Part shown: positions 28,001 through 35,801 of the stretch, piece by piece
Layout of the letters: the number at the start of each line of letters is the position of its first letter
Numbering within the stretch: the stretch's first letter is position 1
Assembly (NCBI GenBank): GCA_003134815.1
Contig: PLCO01000041.1
Span: forward strand, 1-58,595
Length of the DNA stretch: 58,595 nt
From: Acidobacteriaceae bacterium
GTDB taxonomy: Bacteria; Acidobacteriota; Terriglobia; Terriglobales; Acidobacteriaceae
Reading direction: 5' to 3'
Position numbers and translations under genes: made by a program
The notes under the pieces: model-generated
The model's database searches: none
Told to the model about the DNA's origin: nothing
Seen by the model: the letters and a program-made list of their open reading frames with translations, nothing else

Positions 28001-28235
28001 CCTGCGCCGCCGAAGGAAATTCTCGCTCCACTGCGGCCTGAAACTCCGGCGTATTGGCCAGCTCATCGAGCGACCGCCAAAGCTTCTTGCCCTTCATGCC
28101 GCTCAGATCGCGGCGAACGGCTTCGAGCGTCATGGGCTCGGAATTTGTAGGATCGGAGTTCGCGGGGTGCGCGCCGCCGAGAGATTTCTCCACTGGCTGC
28201 TCCACCGCCGGCGAGTTGTATCTCTTTGCGCTCAT
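25092..28235 (-). CDS. actB: Alternative complex III Fe-S subunit ActB
   Basis: ActB combines a molybdopterin-oxidoreductase-like domain that lacks cofactor with a ferredoxin-like domain carrying Fe-S clusters. The 1047-residue product has a twin-arginine motif SRRGFL (85-90) leading to a lipobox-like LAGC (Cys105). The large B1 domain follows, and then the B2 domain with Cys groups CTGCNACIVSC, CQHCENAPCEQVC, CVGTRYCSNNC, CSYC and CQQAC, consistent with three 4Fe-4S and one 3Fe-4S cluster. ATG 28235 overlaps the actA stop as ATGA; a reading six codons longer has no better support. Export by Tat with folded clusters is expected. Confidence 0.95.
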   Translation of the reverse strand: MSAKRYNSPAVEQPVEKSLGGAHPANSDPTNSEPMTLEAVRRDLSGMKGKKLWRSLDELANTPEFQAAVEREFPSAAQEWVDPVSRRGFLKLMGASMALAGLAGCTKQPDEPIYPYVKAPEDLILGKPMYFATAHPFSTGAVPLLVKSDEFRPIKIDGNPEHAYNQGGSDPYSQGTLLDLYDPDRSQHVTYRGESREWGEFAEALRDKVTSTKDGTGIYFLSATITSPTLARQWKEVQTTWPKAKLVQYDPALAGTFLASGVNVQYDLSSADVIVSLDADFLSGASYPGFHRLVRDYAGRRKQPENGMNRLYSVESTTTTTGMKAEHRLGLRASEIPAFAAALAQAVGGFPIPIDAPNYNWTDEQQNFLAALAKDLKANAGKSAVLPGLYQDPSVAALALAINNALGNVGKTVSVSSDPAIPIPSDQLGDFKALVADLNAGKVDWLVILNANPIYDAPADLDFADAFNKANIVAHLGSHYDETGQISHWHIPAAHYLESWSDARAYDGTVSIVQPMIDPLYGGHTAHHIFQALLDDPMVSPYDAVRETQKANIKGDFETGWRKALHDGWIADTAYAKGSAAGGSKISSNVPTPTSKDSLEIIFRPDPNIYDGRWNNVGWLQELPKPVTNLSWDNAAIVSGATLTKLGLEEDDIVEITVGNGRVKAPVIVAPGHPDNSVTVYLGYGREAAGRVGSGQGFNAYLIRNTWAPLYATGSIRKLEGKWGVAITKSHFQDQRGKTFGEQGSGNNSLEADEALGPRGIIRYATLDEFKANPNFAHEGEGHDTPTRDTSLFPNWEYNEANAWAMSIDMNSCTGCNACIVSCYAENNIAVVGKQQVRIGRNMQWLRIDTYFEGDLSAPRAHFQPMNCQHCENAPCEQVCPVGATVHSPEGLNLMVYNRCVGTRYCSNNCPYKVRRFNFLLYSDYETESLKLMRNPDVSVRSRGVMEKCSYCVQRISAAKIEADKENRNVRDGEIVTACQQACPAEAIVFGNMNDPNSRVSKLRAQQRSYQVIADLNARPRTQYLAEVLNVNQELEGTPTEYAPAKG

Positions 28236-29098
28236 CGGTGGCACACCTCGCAACTTGTCAGATCCTTCGGCGTGCGAATCTTGTAGTGAACCTCCAGGAA
28301 GTGACCCATGTCCTCCTGGCTGGTGAACTTCGTATAGCTTGGTGGGGCCGCCGGCATTGGCGCAGCGGCAACATCTTCGGCCAAACCCTTTGCGCCGGCT
28401 TGAGCCAGATGCAGCGAAGCCATCTCCGCGCCCGCGCTGCTGGGATCGTTTCTCGTGCAGCTCACGCTTTGCGCTGTAGGCACGCCTTGCTTGTCGTCAA
28501 CCGCCGCGCACCACGCCGGATGGTCTTCGCTCGGCGCTTGCCAGTCCATGTTGTAGATCTGGCTCGTTGGCCGCAGATTCTTGGCCGGATTGCGATGGCA
28601 GTCCAGGCACCACTCCATCTGCAGCGTGTTCTGCGCGTACATCAGCGGCATCTCATCCACCTTGCCGTGACAGCTTTCGCAGCCGATGCCCTTGTTCACA
28701 TGAATTTCATGACTGAAAAAAACGAAGTCGGGAAGGTCGTGAACTTTGATCCACGGAATCGACTGTCCCGTGTACCAGCTTTGGCGCACCGGCTCCAGCA
28801 ATTGCGCATTGGTCCAGATCTGCGCGTGGCAGTTCATGCAGGTGCGCGTGGGAGGGATGCCGGCGTAGCTCGATTTCTCGACCGATGTATGGCAGTACTG
28901 GCACTGCAAGCCCAGCCCCTGAACGTGATGCTTATGGCTGAAGGGCACCGGTTGATCCGCGCGCTGGCCCTGCCGCGTAACCCACGGCGAACGCTGCAAC
29001 TCGTCCAGCGTGACTCCGAGGGCAATGACAATCAACCCCGTCAGCACCAGGCTCATTCGTGCCAGTGCGTTGGAGCTGCGATCGAAGATTTGCGCCAT
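28232..29098 (-). CDS. actA: Alternative complex III pentaheme cytochrome ActA
   Basis: ActA is the multiheme cytochrome c subunit that carries electrons out of the Fe-S subunit. The 288-residue product has an uncleaved N-terminal helix (about 14-31) and five CxxCH motifs, starting at residues 66, 87, 140, 164 and 283. That equals the family number. Extra His residues (FSHKHH, FFSHEIH) are likely distal ligands. It is the first gene of the 13.6-kb operon; the upstream region carries a CRP-like palindrome and a -10-like TATAAA. Its stop overlaps the actB start. Confidence 0.95.
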   Translation of the reverse strand: MAQIFDRSSNALARMSLVLTGLIVIALGVTLDELQRSPWVTRQGQRADQPVPFSHKHHVQGLGLQCQYCHTSVEKSSYAGIPPTRTCMNCHAQIWTNAQLLEPVRQSWYTGQSIPWIKVHDLPDFVFFSHEIHVNKGIGCESCHGKVDEMPLMYAQNTLQMEWCLDCHRNPAKNLRPTSQIYNMDWQAPSEDHPAWCAAVDDKQGVPTAQSVSCTRNDPSSAGAEMASLHLAQAGAKGLAEDVAAAPMPAAPPSYTKFTSQEDMGHFLEVHYKIRTPKDLTSCEVCHR

Positions 29099-29124
29099 GA
29101 ACGAATCCCGGTTTGACTTTCGTT

Positions 29125-29130
29125 TTTATA
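29125..29130 (-). promoter_or_regulatory. Possible -10 element of the actA operon
   Basis: TATAAA on the minus strand lies 26-32 bases before the actA ATG, within a short AT-rich stretch. No matching -35 hexamer is convincing, which would suit an activator-dependent promoter. Confidence 0.35.
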
Positions 29131-29139
29131 TGCGCCACG

Positions 29140-29155
29140 CGTGATGGCGGTCACA
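29140..29155 (-). promoter_or_regulatory. CRP/FNR-type palindrome upstream of actA
   Basis: On the minus strand the 16 bases read TGTGA-CCGCCA-TCACG, matching the CRP-family consensus TGTGA-N6-TCACA at 9 of 10 defined positions. The site lies 42-57 bases before the actA start codon, just upstream of the -10-like hexamer. It suggests that a CRP/FNR-family factor controls the respiratory operon; this is inference from one site. Confidence 0.5.
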
Positions 29156-29465
29156 TAGTTCATGTACAAGAAATGCTCAACGATAGAACTTCAGGGAGCG
29201 GGCGGGGACGCCCGAAATTTAAATATAGCAGCCGAAGGCCCTTGCGCATCAAGCGCTGCGTGCCACATCGCGAAAAAACATTTGTGGGAATCCGAATTGC
29301 AACCGCTTGAAAAGAAAATCCTTTGTGACAAGCGTGACTGCGGGGAAACCACCACCGTTCTCCTGGCGCCTTGCGTACCAGAAGTTGGGATGTTCAAGGA
29401 AAAAATATCATGCCAGAGCCGATGCCTGGCAAGCGCCCTCAATTGACGCGGCCAGCGCAGCACTT
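29156..29465. other. Intergenic region upstream of the respiratory operon
   Basis: No convincing gene is seen. It contains a REP-like palindrome at 29198-29215 (GCGGGCG, GGGA loop, CGCCCG), the same type as at 52420-52437. The open frame 29191-29514 on the minus strand overlaps the next gene and has no protein-like features. Confidence 0.45.
29198..29215. repeat. REP-like palindrome
   Basis: A GCGGGCG/CGCCCG(A) inverted repeat around a GGGA loop. The same stem with an AGGA loop occurs at 52420-52437, which marks a dispersed palindromic repeat. Confidence 0.6.
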
Positions 29466-29915
29466 CTATTGTCCGGTCGGCTCCGGACGAGATGCGGTAC
29501 ACGGCGCGGCGCACGAACCGGAGCAGGTTTCGCCGAATGAGCTGTCCGACGAGGTTGGCGGCCAGCCAACCATGACCAGAAACACGTCAAGGATGAAGAG
29601 AGCGATGGCAATGTCATTGAAGAGTGTGGCCTGGGGCAGAGCCCACCAGAATTGGTTGGCCGCCCAGAAAAGAAAGGCCACAGCCAGCAAAATCGCCTTC
29701 AGGAATTCCATCGCCGCCGGCCGATGCGCAATCTGGTAGATGAGGTAGGCAAGCGCGATCGTGGCCAGCGAAAACGCTGCGAGAATCTCATGACTTTCGG
29801 CTGGGAACAGTCTCGGAAGCGCGTCAGAACATAACAAGACGGTGACGGCGGCGAGCGTGACGATCCCGAGAACGACAGGAACCAGTCTTTTGCTTCGGAC
29901 AAGACGCGTGTACAT
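29466..29915 (-). CDS. Four-helix membrane protein of unknown function
   Basis: No family recognised. The 149-residue product has a basic start, then four hydrophobic segments (about 9-30, 43-62, 69-89, 94-117), consistent with inside-out hairpins. It ends in a polar, Cys/Ser-rich tail that may be loosely constrained. The membrane part is strongly protein-like. The gene is divergent from the small protein/Amt pair, so the two may share a regulatory region. No Shine-Dalgarno is evident at ATG 29915. Confidence 0.65.
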   Translation of the reverse strand: MYTRLVRSKRLVPVVLGIVTLAAVTVLLCSDALPRLFPAESHEILAAFSLATIALAYLIYQIAHRPAAMEFLKAILLAVAFLFWAANQFWWALPQATLFNDIAIALFILDVFLVMVGWPPTSSDSSFGETCSGSCAAPCTASRPEPTGQ

Positions 29916-30155
29916 ATTTGGTGTTCGCCTACTTCATGAAACGAAACGGAAAGGCCCTTTTGCGGCGCCAGATGAGGCCGCGTGAGCCGATGCTAACAAT
30001 TGGATCGTTTAGAATTCATAAGGACGTAACAACCGCTCCCAACAAGATCTCAATACGCGGGACTCATCGGCCACGCTCCGTGGAAACAGTTCCATCGATT
30101 GCTGCTGATTGACCGCCCACGAACGGCCCGTCAACGAACGAAAAGGAAAGTGAAT

Positions 30156-30338
30156 ATGAAGTACGCCGGACTTTTGGTGATGCCCGCCGGATTCTTTCTC
30201 GCGCTAGCCGCGCTGGCGCTCTTTCCCGATCCGGGACGGCGAACTGCGTTTGTGATCTGCGGCTTGATCGTCGAGGGCATGGGCCTGGCCGTCGCGGTGC
30301 GCGGCCATATGCTTCCGCGCGGGGAAAATCGCCCATGA
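30156..30338 (+). CDS. Small two-helix membrane protein coupled to amt
   Basis: A 60-residue protein with two hydrophobic stretches (about 4-21 and 28-46) separated by a DPGRR loop. ATG 30156 has AAAAGGAAAG just upstream, better than a longer reading from 30099. Its TGA overlaps the ATG of the transporter gene (ATGA, 30335-30338), so both are translated together. This could be an accessory peptide of the transporter, but the function is unknown. Confidence 0.7.
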   Translation: MKYAGLLVMPAGFFLALAALALFPDPGRRTAFVICGLIVEGMGLAVAVRGHMLPRGENRP

Positions 30339-31696
30339 TCGCGATTCCCCCAATGCTTCTGACGCTTTCACTTGCGTCGATTCCGCCGATTCCCGCGCCG
30401 ATTCTTGTGCCCTTAACCGACGCTGCGTTTGCTCTGACTCTCGGGCTCCTGTTGCTCGCGCCCCTGGCGATTGCCGGCGTGGCGCTTATCAATACCGGTC
30501 TGGGCCGGTCGCGCTCGGCGGCGCAGGCAATGCTGGGTAATCTGGCACTGATTGCGGTTGCAGCAATCGTCTTCGCTTTTGTCGGAGCCTCGTTTGCGGG
30601 TTCGCTGGATGCGGGGTCGCCGGGAGTGAAGGAATTCGTCCTTCATGCCGCCGGCAAGCCCTGGAGCGTGCTCGGCCTCGGGCCATTTCTTCTCCGCGGG
30701 CTTGGCGGAGCCGCGCCGCAGAACCAGCTTGCCGTCTTGTTTGAGTTTTTGGCCGTCGCGATGACCGTTCTGTTGCCGTGGGGCTCAGGAGCAGACCGCT
30801 GGAGGCTGGCAGCCGGCTGCGCAACCGCGGCCGTATTGGCAGCAATTGTTTTTCCTCTCACCGCGCACTGGATTTGGGGTGGCGGTTGGCTGGCGGCGCT
30901 GGGAACAAACTTCTCGCTCGGCGCGGGATTTCTTGACGGCGGAGGCGCGGCGACCGTACACATGCTTGGCGGCATGACCGCGCTGGCCGTGGTCTGGATC
31001 GCCGGACCACGCCGCGGAAAATTTCCCAAAGAAGGCCTCTCCACAGCCATGCCAGGCCACAATGCTACTTATGTGATTTTCGGCTGCCTGCTGGCGTTGG
31101 TGGGCTGGCTGGCCTGGAATGCCGCCGGCGCGATTCTCTGGCTGCACGCCCCGCTCGCCGCAGTTCCGGGCACGGCGATCAACACGCTGCTCTCCGCTTC
31201 GGGCGCGCTGGCCGCCACTTTCTCCGTCACGCGATTCCGCTTTGGCAAGCCCGACGCCAGCCTTTGCGCCAACGGCTGGCTGGCCGGTCTTGTCGCCTCC
31301 AGCGCGTGCGCAGGCTTTGCCTCACCGGCGGCGTCATTGTTCATTGGCGGCGTGGCCGGCGTCTTCACGCCGTTGCTGGTCGAGGTACTCGAGCTCGCCC
31401 TCTCGATTGACGATCCCACCGGCGCCATCACTGTCCACGGCGCGGCGGGGCTGTGGGGGCTGATCGCCGCGGGATTCTTTGCGCCGCAATCGGGCCAGCT
31501 TCTTGCTCAACTGGTGGGCATCGCCGCGCTGCTCGGATTTGTTTTCCCGCTCATCTATCTGCTACTTTTCCTGCTCAATCGCGTGGTCCCATTCCGCGTG
31601 GACCCGGACGGCGAGCGGATGGGGATGGACCTGCACGAACTTGGCGGCGGGGCCTATCCCGAGTTTGTGATCCACCGCGACGAGTCTTACCGGTAG
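30335..31696 (+). CDS. Amt/MEP/Rh-family ammonium transporter
   Basis: A trimeric inner-membrane channel for ammonium. The 453-residue product has eleven or so helices. The pore twin His are kept as His209 (AATVHMLGG) and His368 (GAITVHGAAGLWG), and the conserved recruitment Asp is Asp201 in FLDGGGAATVH. Trp179/Trp181 mark the end of the helix that lines the vestibule. The usual N-terminal GxNT-type helix is poorly matched, so it is a divergent member. No GlnK/GlnB gene follows, unlike most amt loci. It overlaps the small membrane protein gene upstream by 4 bases. Confidence 0.85.
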   Translation: MIAIPPMLLTLSLASIPPIPAPILVPLTDAAFALTLGLLLLAPLAIAGVALINTGLGRSRSAAQAMLGNLALIAVAAIVFAFVGASFAGSLDAGSPGVKEFVLHAAGKPWSVLGLGPFLLRGLGGAAPQNQLAVLFEFLAVAMTVLLPWGSGADRWRLAAGCATAAVLAAIVFPLTAHWIWGGGWLAALGTNFSLGAGFLDGGGAATVHMLGGMTALAVVWIAGPRRGKFPKEGLSTAMPGHNATYVIFGCLLALVGWLAWNAAGAILWLHAPLAAVPGTAINTLLSASGALAATFSVTRFRFGKPDASLCANGWLAGLVASSACAGFASPAASLFIGGVAGVFTPLLVEVLELALSIDDPTGAITVHGAAGLWGLIAAGFFAPQSGQLLAQLVGIAALLGFVFPLIYLLLFLLNRVVPFRVDPDGERMGMDLHELGGGAYPEFVIHRDESYR

Positions 31697-31802
31697 CAAG
31701 TCGGGATCGGGGTACGGATTTCAGGACCATCATTGCTTCCAGAGATATTCTTGCCCACGAATTGTGCCCAAATTAACGATCGTTGGGTGCGGAATGCGGC
31801 GG

Positions 31803-32537
31803 CTACTTCATGAATCTTGCCAGCGCAAGGCCGCCGATGGCGTCCTGGAGGAAGTGGGCCAGGATGCCAGGCCGGAGACTCTTGCGCCACCATGCGAGCC
31901 ACCCGAACATGCAGCCGAAAACGGCGATGACAATGATGTGGTTTGTCCCCTGGTATGCATGCGCCGCCCCGAATGCGATCCCCTGCAAAACGATGCCTGC
32001 GGCGGCATTGCGAGTCCAGCCGGCGAACTGGCGCTGGAGATATCCGCGGAAGATCGTCTCCTCGCAGATTGCGGCGGTTAGCGCAACCAGCAGGAAGACG
32101 GCGTCTTCCAAAATGGTGTGGGGAAGCGCGTTTTTGAGGGATTCTGTGATGCCGGCCTTCATCAAGTGCCCAAGGAAGGATCCAAGGGCGGCGAGCAGGA
32201 CGTCGGCGGCAAGAAGATACGCAACTGCGACTCCCAGATCGAGGGCAACAGAGCGCAAGGTGGGCGAGAAGCGCCCGCCGAGCGCCTTGAGCGAGGGCCC
32301 GCGCCAGAGCGGGCCGATGGCGATGAAGCCGAAGATGAGCCACTCGGCGGCCATGGATATGGCGTAGCCCAACAGCCGATGGTGAATCTGCGCGGCGGGG
32401 TTGTGACCGCCGTGAACGGCGGCCGCGGCCATCGCCGCAAAAAGCAGGAGAACGACTAATGTGTGCCATGCCGGTGCTATCGCAACCGATTCAACCCCGG
32501 AATCTGGGGGCAGAGGTTTGGCGGCAGCATCTCTCAT
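31803..32537 (-). CDS. CPBP-family intramembrane metalloprotease
   Basis: A membrane protease of the CAAX-prenyl-protease/bacteriocin-processing (CPBP, Abi) family. The 244-residue product has about six or seven helices. The catalytic motifs are all seen: EETIFRGYLQ (motif 1, near 161-170), FGAAHAYQG (motif 2, near 190-198) and HFLQDAIGG (motif 3, near 228-236). Bacterial members act in peptide maturation, immunity or protein sorting; the substrate here is unknown. It stands alone on the minus strand between the transporter and the TPR gene. Confidence 0.88.
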   Translation of the reverse strand: MRDAAAKPLPPDSGVESVAIAPAWHTLVVLLLFAAMAAAAVHGGHNPAAQIHHRLLGYAISMAAEWLIFGFIAIGPLWRGPSLKALGGRFSPTLRSVALDLGVAVAYLLAADVLLAALGSFLGHLMKAGITESLKNALPHTILEDAVFLLVALTAAICEETIFRGYLQRQFAGWTRNAAAGIVLQGIAFGAAHAYQGTNHIIVIAVFGCMFGWLAWWRKSLRPGILAHFLQDAIGGLALARFMK

Positions 32538-32650
32538 GTAGCATCCTTTCGGCTAATTGAATCACTATACGAAAACGGCCGGCGAGAAGTTGCAGGATGA
32601 ACGGGCCGTGAGCGGCGGCTGACAGTATCGAGAGTTACGATGGAAGGCGC

Positions 32651-33388
32651 ATGGGAATCCTTGGATCGCTGTTCTACCCGTGGGGCCTGCTGCTGCAGGC
32701 GGCGGCCATCGTCCACTTTATCCGCCGCCGGCCGGACACTTATTGGATCTTCATCATTGTGTTCCTTGGCCCTCTCGGTGCGCTGATCTACATCTTTGCC
32801 GAGGTGCTGCCCGATCTCGGGTTGTTGAAGCAATCCTTCAAAGGCTTCCCGCGGCGCAAGCGGATCGCGCAACTGATCATCGATATTCACGACAATCCTT
32901 CGTCCGGAAACTGGGAAGAGCTCGGCGACTTGTATCTCGATGAGGGCAAGCTACAGTTGGCCCGCGATGCATTCAACAAAGCGATCGCCGCCCGATCCGA
33001 TACTCCGGACTGCTTTTACCACCGCGGCGTGTGCGCCATTTTGCTCGGCGATGCAGTGGCCGCGGTGCCTGACCTGGAAATGGCGGTGAGGCGCGATCCC
33101 AGCCACGATTTCTATCGTGCCGTGGGACTGCTGGCGCATGCCTACGCCAAAACCGGAGAGAAGGACAAGGCGGAAGCGTCTTTCCGCCAGGCCGTGGAGC
33201 GTTCGACGCTGTCAGAAACGTATCTGAATTATGCGGACTTTCTTGCGTCGCAGGGACGCAACGCCGAGGCTCGCGAGTGGGCGCAAAAAGTGCTGGACAA
33301 GCGACCGTCAATGCCCGGCTATCTGCGCCGCCGCGAGCGCCCCTGGTTTCGCCGCGCCAGAGTTCTGTTGAAGCAACTGCCGGCGTGA
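32651..33388 (+). CDS. Membrane-anchored TPR protein
   Basis: The 245-residue product has two N-terminal helices (about 5-22 and 31-50) joined by a basic turn, like the PLDc_N membrane anchor. Three or four tetratricopeptide repeats follow, for example NWEELGDLYLDEGKLQLARD and GLLAHAYAKTGEKDKAEAS. TPRs form protein-binding solenoids, so this is probably a scaffold facing the cytoplasm. GGAAGG precedes the ATG. It converges on a Ser/Thr kinase gene 9 bases away. Confidence 0.82.
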   Translation: MGILGSLFYPWGLLLQAAAIVHFIRRRPDTYWIFIIVFLGPLGALIYIFAEVLPDLGLLKQSFKGFPRRKRIAQLIIDIHDNPSSGNWEELGDLYLDEGKLQLARDAFNKAIAARSDTPDCFYHRGVCAILLGDAVAAVPDLEMAVRRDPSHDFYRAVGLLAHAYAKTGEKDKAEASFRQAVERSTLSETYLNYADFLASQGRNAEAREWAQKVLDKRPSMPGYLRRRERPWFRRARVLLKQLPA

Positions 33389-33397
33389 GTCGCCAAA

Positions 33398-34378
33398 CTA
33401 ACGTCGCGCCAGCAGCAACATCACCACAAACATCACCAATGGAACCAGGGCCAGAGCCGCATAGAGCGCCATTTTGCCGCGGTTGATCGCAAATCGCCCA
33501 ATCCGAATTGGCCGGTTGCGGCCGGTTTCAACCCCGACGAGCTCCTGGTGTTCAAGTTCCCAGGCCATCTCGGCTGCCGTGGCATAGCGATGGCGGGGGT
33601 CGCGCGCCATCGCGCGGAACAGAATCTCTTCGATCTCCGGTGAGACTTCCGGCTCCAGTTCGCGCACCGGCGCGGGATCGGTAACCAGGCGCTCGTTCAT
33701 CACCGCCAGCGGACTGGGGCCCGTAAACGGGGCTTGGCCGGTCAGCATTTCATAAAGCATCGCGCCCAGCGAGTAGACGTCGCTGCGCTGGTCGCCGTGC
33801 TGGCCCTTCACCTGCTCGGGAGAAATGTAGTCGGGCGTGCCCAGTGCGGGAGTCAGCCCCGTCTGCGTGATGCGCCGCGCATCCTCTTTCAAGGCAATTC
33901 CAAAGTCGATGATCTTGATGCGGTCGCCATCGCACACCATGATGTTCTCAGGCTTTAGATCGCGATGGACAACGCCGTGCTTATGCAGATTGTCGAGCGC
34001 ATCGCAGATGGCAACCGTGAGTGCGACTGCTCTGTCGACGGGCAACTTCCCTTCCTCGTTCAGAATCGCGCGCAGCAGGCGGCCCTCAACCCATTCGATA
34101 ACCATATATCGGCGGCTGCGATCTTCTCCGTCAAAGGTCTTCACTACGCCGGGATGGTCGATTGTCTGGCCGATCTCCTCCTCGCGCCGGAAGCGCTCAA
34201 GAAGAACCGGATCGGCCTCCATCTCTGCGTGCGGAATCTTCACCGCGACCTGCCGCCCGGTCTGCAGATCCGTAGCCCTGTAGAGGGTGGACATGCCGCT
34301 GCGCGCGACTTCCGCGTCCAGACGGTAGTGGTCCAGCGTCTCTCCGGCTCCAAGTTTCGTCATGACTTCTGTCAGCAT
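33398..34378 (-). CDS. Membrane-anchored Ser/Thr protein kinase
   Basis: A Hanks-type kinase. From ATG 34378 (326 residues) the catalytic Lys47 (VAVKIP), HRDLKPEN (138-145), DFG (158-160) and the APE-equivalent SPEQ are all present. The Gly-rich loop is degenerate, EVARSGMSTLY instead of GxGxxG, so ATP binding may be altered. A single C-terminal helix (about 302-323) anchors it, with no extracellular sensor beyond the membrane. Starts at 34420 (TTG) and 34363 (ATG) are possible alternatives. Targets are unknown. Confidence 0.87.
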   Translation of the reverse strand: MLTEVMTKLGAGETLDHYRLDAEVARSGMSTLYRATDLQTGRQVAVKIPHAEMEADPVLLERFRREEEIGQTIDHPGVVKTFDGEDRSRRYMVIEWVEGRLLRAILNEEGKLPVDRAVALTVAICDALDNLHKHGVVHRDLKPENIMVCDGDRIKIIDFGIALKEDARRITQTGLTPALGTPDYISPEQVKGQHGDQRSDVYSLGAMLYEMLTGQAPFTGPSPLAVMNERLVTDPAPVRELEPEVSPEIEEILFRAMARDPRHRYATAAEMAWELEHQELVGVETGRNRPIRIGRFAINRGKMALYAALALVPLVMFVVMLLLARR

Positions 34379-34560
34379 CGCAGGTTCGATTGTTGCATGC
34401 AATTTGTAAGAAAAGCGCAAGGATCGGCGAGGCGGCTACTGGCCGGACAATAGTAGCTACAACGGCCTATGAACGATTGGATCGGTCGCTAAGAGGCTCA
34501 ATCCTCCGCCTTTGCGGTCGCCGCGAGAAACTCCGCTCAGTCCCGCCGGGAATCACTATC

Positions 34561-35754
34561 ATGATTGGCAGGATGTCCCGTCTATTTCGTATGTGCGCGG
34601 TTTGCCTGGGTTTCGCGTGGGCAGGCTGGCCGGTGGCTGCCGACGTAACCGCAGCGAAGCCTCACCCGACGAAGCCCCAGCCTCCACAGGACACGGGATT
34701 TCTGAATCGGCGCATCGTTCTCAACGGCATTACTTACCGTTTTCAGGTCTACCTGCCGGAGGAGTGGCGCCGCGACGACGGCAAGAAATGGCCCATCATC
34801 CTCGCCCTGCACGGCCGTGGCGAGCGCGGCTCGGAAGGAATGTGGCAAACGCAGATAGGGCTTCCCGAAGCTGTGCGCAACCACCCCGACCGCTGGCCGT
34901 TCGTGATCGTGATGCCGCAATGCCCGGAGACAGCGCATTGGACCGATCCGCCGATGCTTGATATGGCGATGGCCGCGCTCGATCAGGAATCGACTGAATT
35001 TCACGGCGACCCTTCTCGCACTTATCTCACTGGTCTCTCATTGGGCGGCTACGGCGCATGGGAGCTGGCGCGAATTCATTCGCATCGCTGGGCCGCCATC
35101 GCCATTGCCGCGGGAGGCGTCTTTTGGAGCTATGAGCCGGAGCGCTGGCAGGAAGCCTCGATTCTTCCCGCTGAATACGCTCGCGCGATCGGCCGCACGC
35201 CGGTCTGGCTCTTCCACGGCAGCCTCGACACCACAGTTGTGCCGCGACAGAGCGAGCTGATGTATGACGCTTTCAAAGCTTCCGGCGGAAACATTCGCCT
35301 TTGGATCTATCAGGGACTCAAGCACGATTGCTGGACCCGCGCCTACGATGAGCCGGAGTTGCCGCACTGGATGCTCGCCCATCGCCTTCCCACTGTTCCC
35401 GAAGTCCAGGCCGAATACAATGTGATCCCGTTGCGCCCGCCCACCATTATCCTTTCCGTGGCAGTCCTCGAGACGATGACCGGCGAGTACCGCGAGGCCA
35501 ATGGGCATGAGATCGAAACCATATTCCGCCAGGGCGACGAGCTCTTTGAAAAGAGCGTTGGCGGCAACGTCGTATTGCTTGAGGCGGAGTCGGCCGATAC
35601 GTTCTTCCGCGCCACAGATTCGGCCGCTACGGCCCGTGCGGAAGACGTCCATCTGAACTTTGAGCGCGATACTTATGGGCGCGTCACCGGTTATCTGCTT
35701 ACCGACAATCGGCACCAGGAGCACTGGCTGAAGCTGGCGGCCGGCACCAAGTGA
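34561..35754 (+). CDS. Secreted alpha/beta-hydrolase (PHB-depolymerase-like esterase)
   Basis: The 397-residue product from ATG 34561 has a signal peptide ending AAD near residue 28. An esterase domain follows with oxyanion motif LALHGRGERG (about 79-88), nucleophile elbow GLSLGGYGAW, acid in HGSLDTTVVP and His in GLKHDCW. This resembles the LpqC/poly-hydroxybutyrate-depolymerase and feruloyl-esterase group. The last 110 residues form a separate beta-rich domain of the DUF3471 type. Substrate is probably a polymeric or plant ester. The reading frame is open 57 codons further upstream without good starts. Confidence 0.83.
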   Translation: MIGRMSRLFRMCAVCLGFAWAGWPVAADVTAAKPHPTKPQPPQDTGFLNRRIVLNGITYRFQVYLPEEWRRDDGKKWPIILALHGRGERGSEGMWQTQIGLPEAVRNHPDRWPFVIVMPQCPETAHWTDPPMLDMAMAALDQESTEFHGDPSRTYLTGLSLGGYGAWELARIHSHRWAAIAIAAGGVFWSYEPERWQEASILPAEYARAIGRTPVWLFHGSLDTTVVPRQSELMYDAFKASGGNIRLWIYQGLKHDCWTRAYDEPELPHWMLAHRLPTVPEVQAEYNVIPLRPPTIILSVAVLETMTGEYREANGHEIETIFRQGDELFEKSVGGNVVLLEAESADTFFRATDSAATARAEDVHLNFERDTYGRVTGYLLTDNRHQEHWLKLAAGTK

Positions 35755-35801
35755 GATTTGCAAAAGGAAGCACTGACGGCCGATTTCGCATTGCCCACCT
35801 T

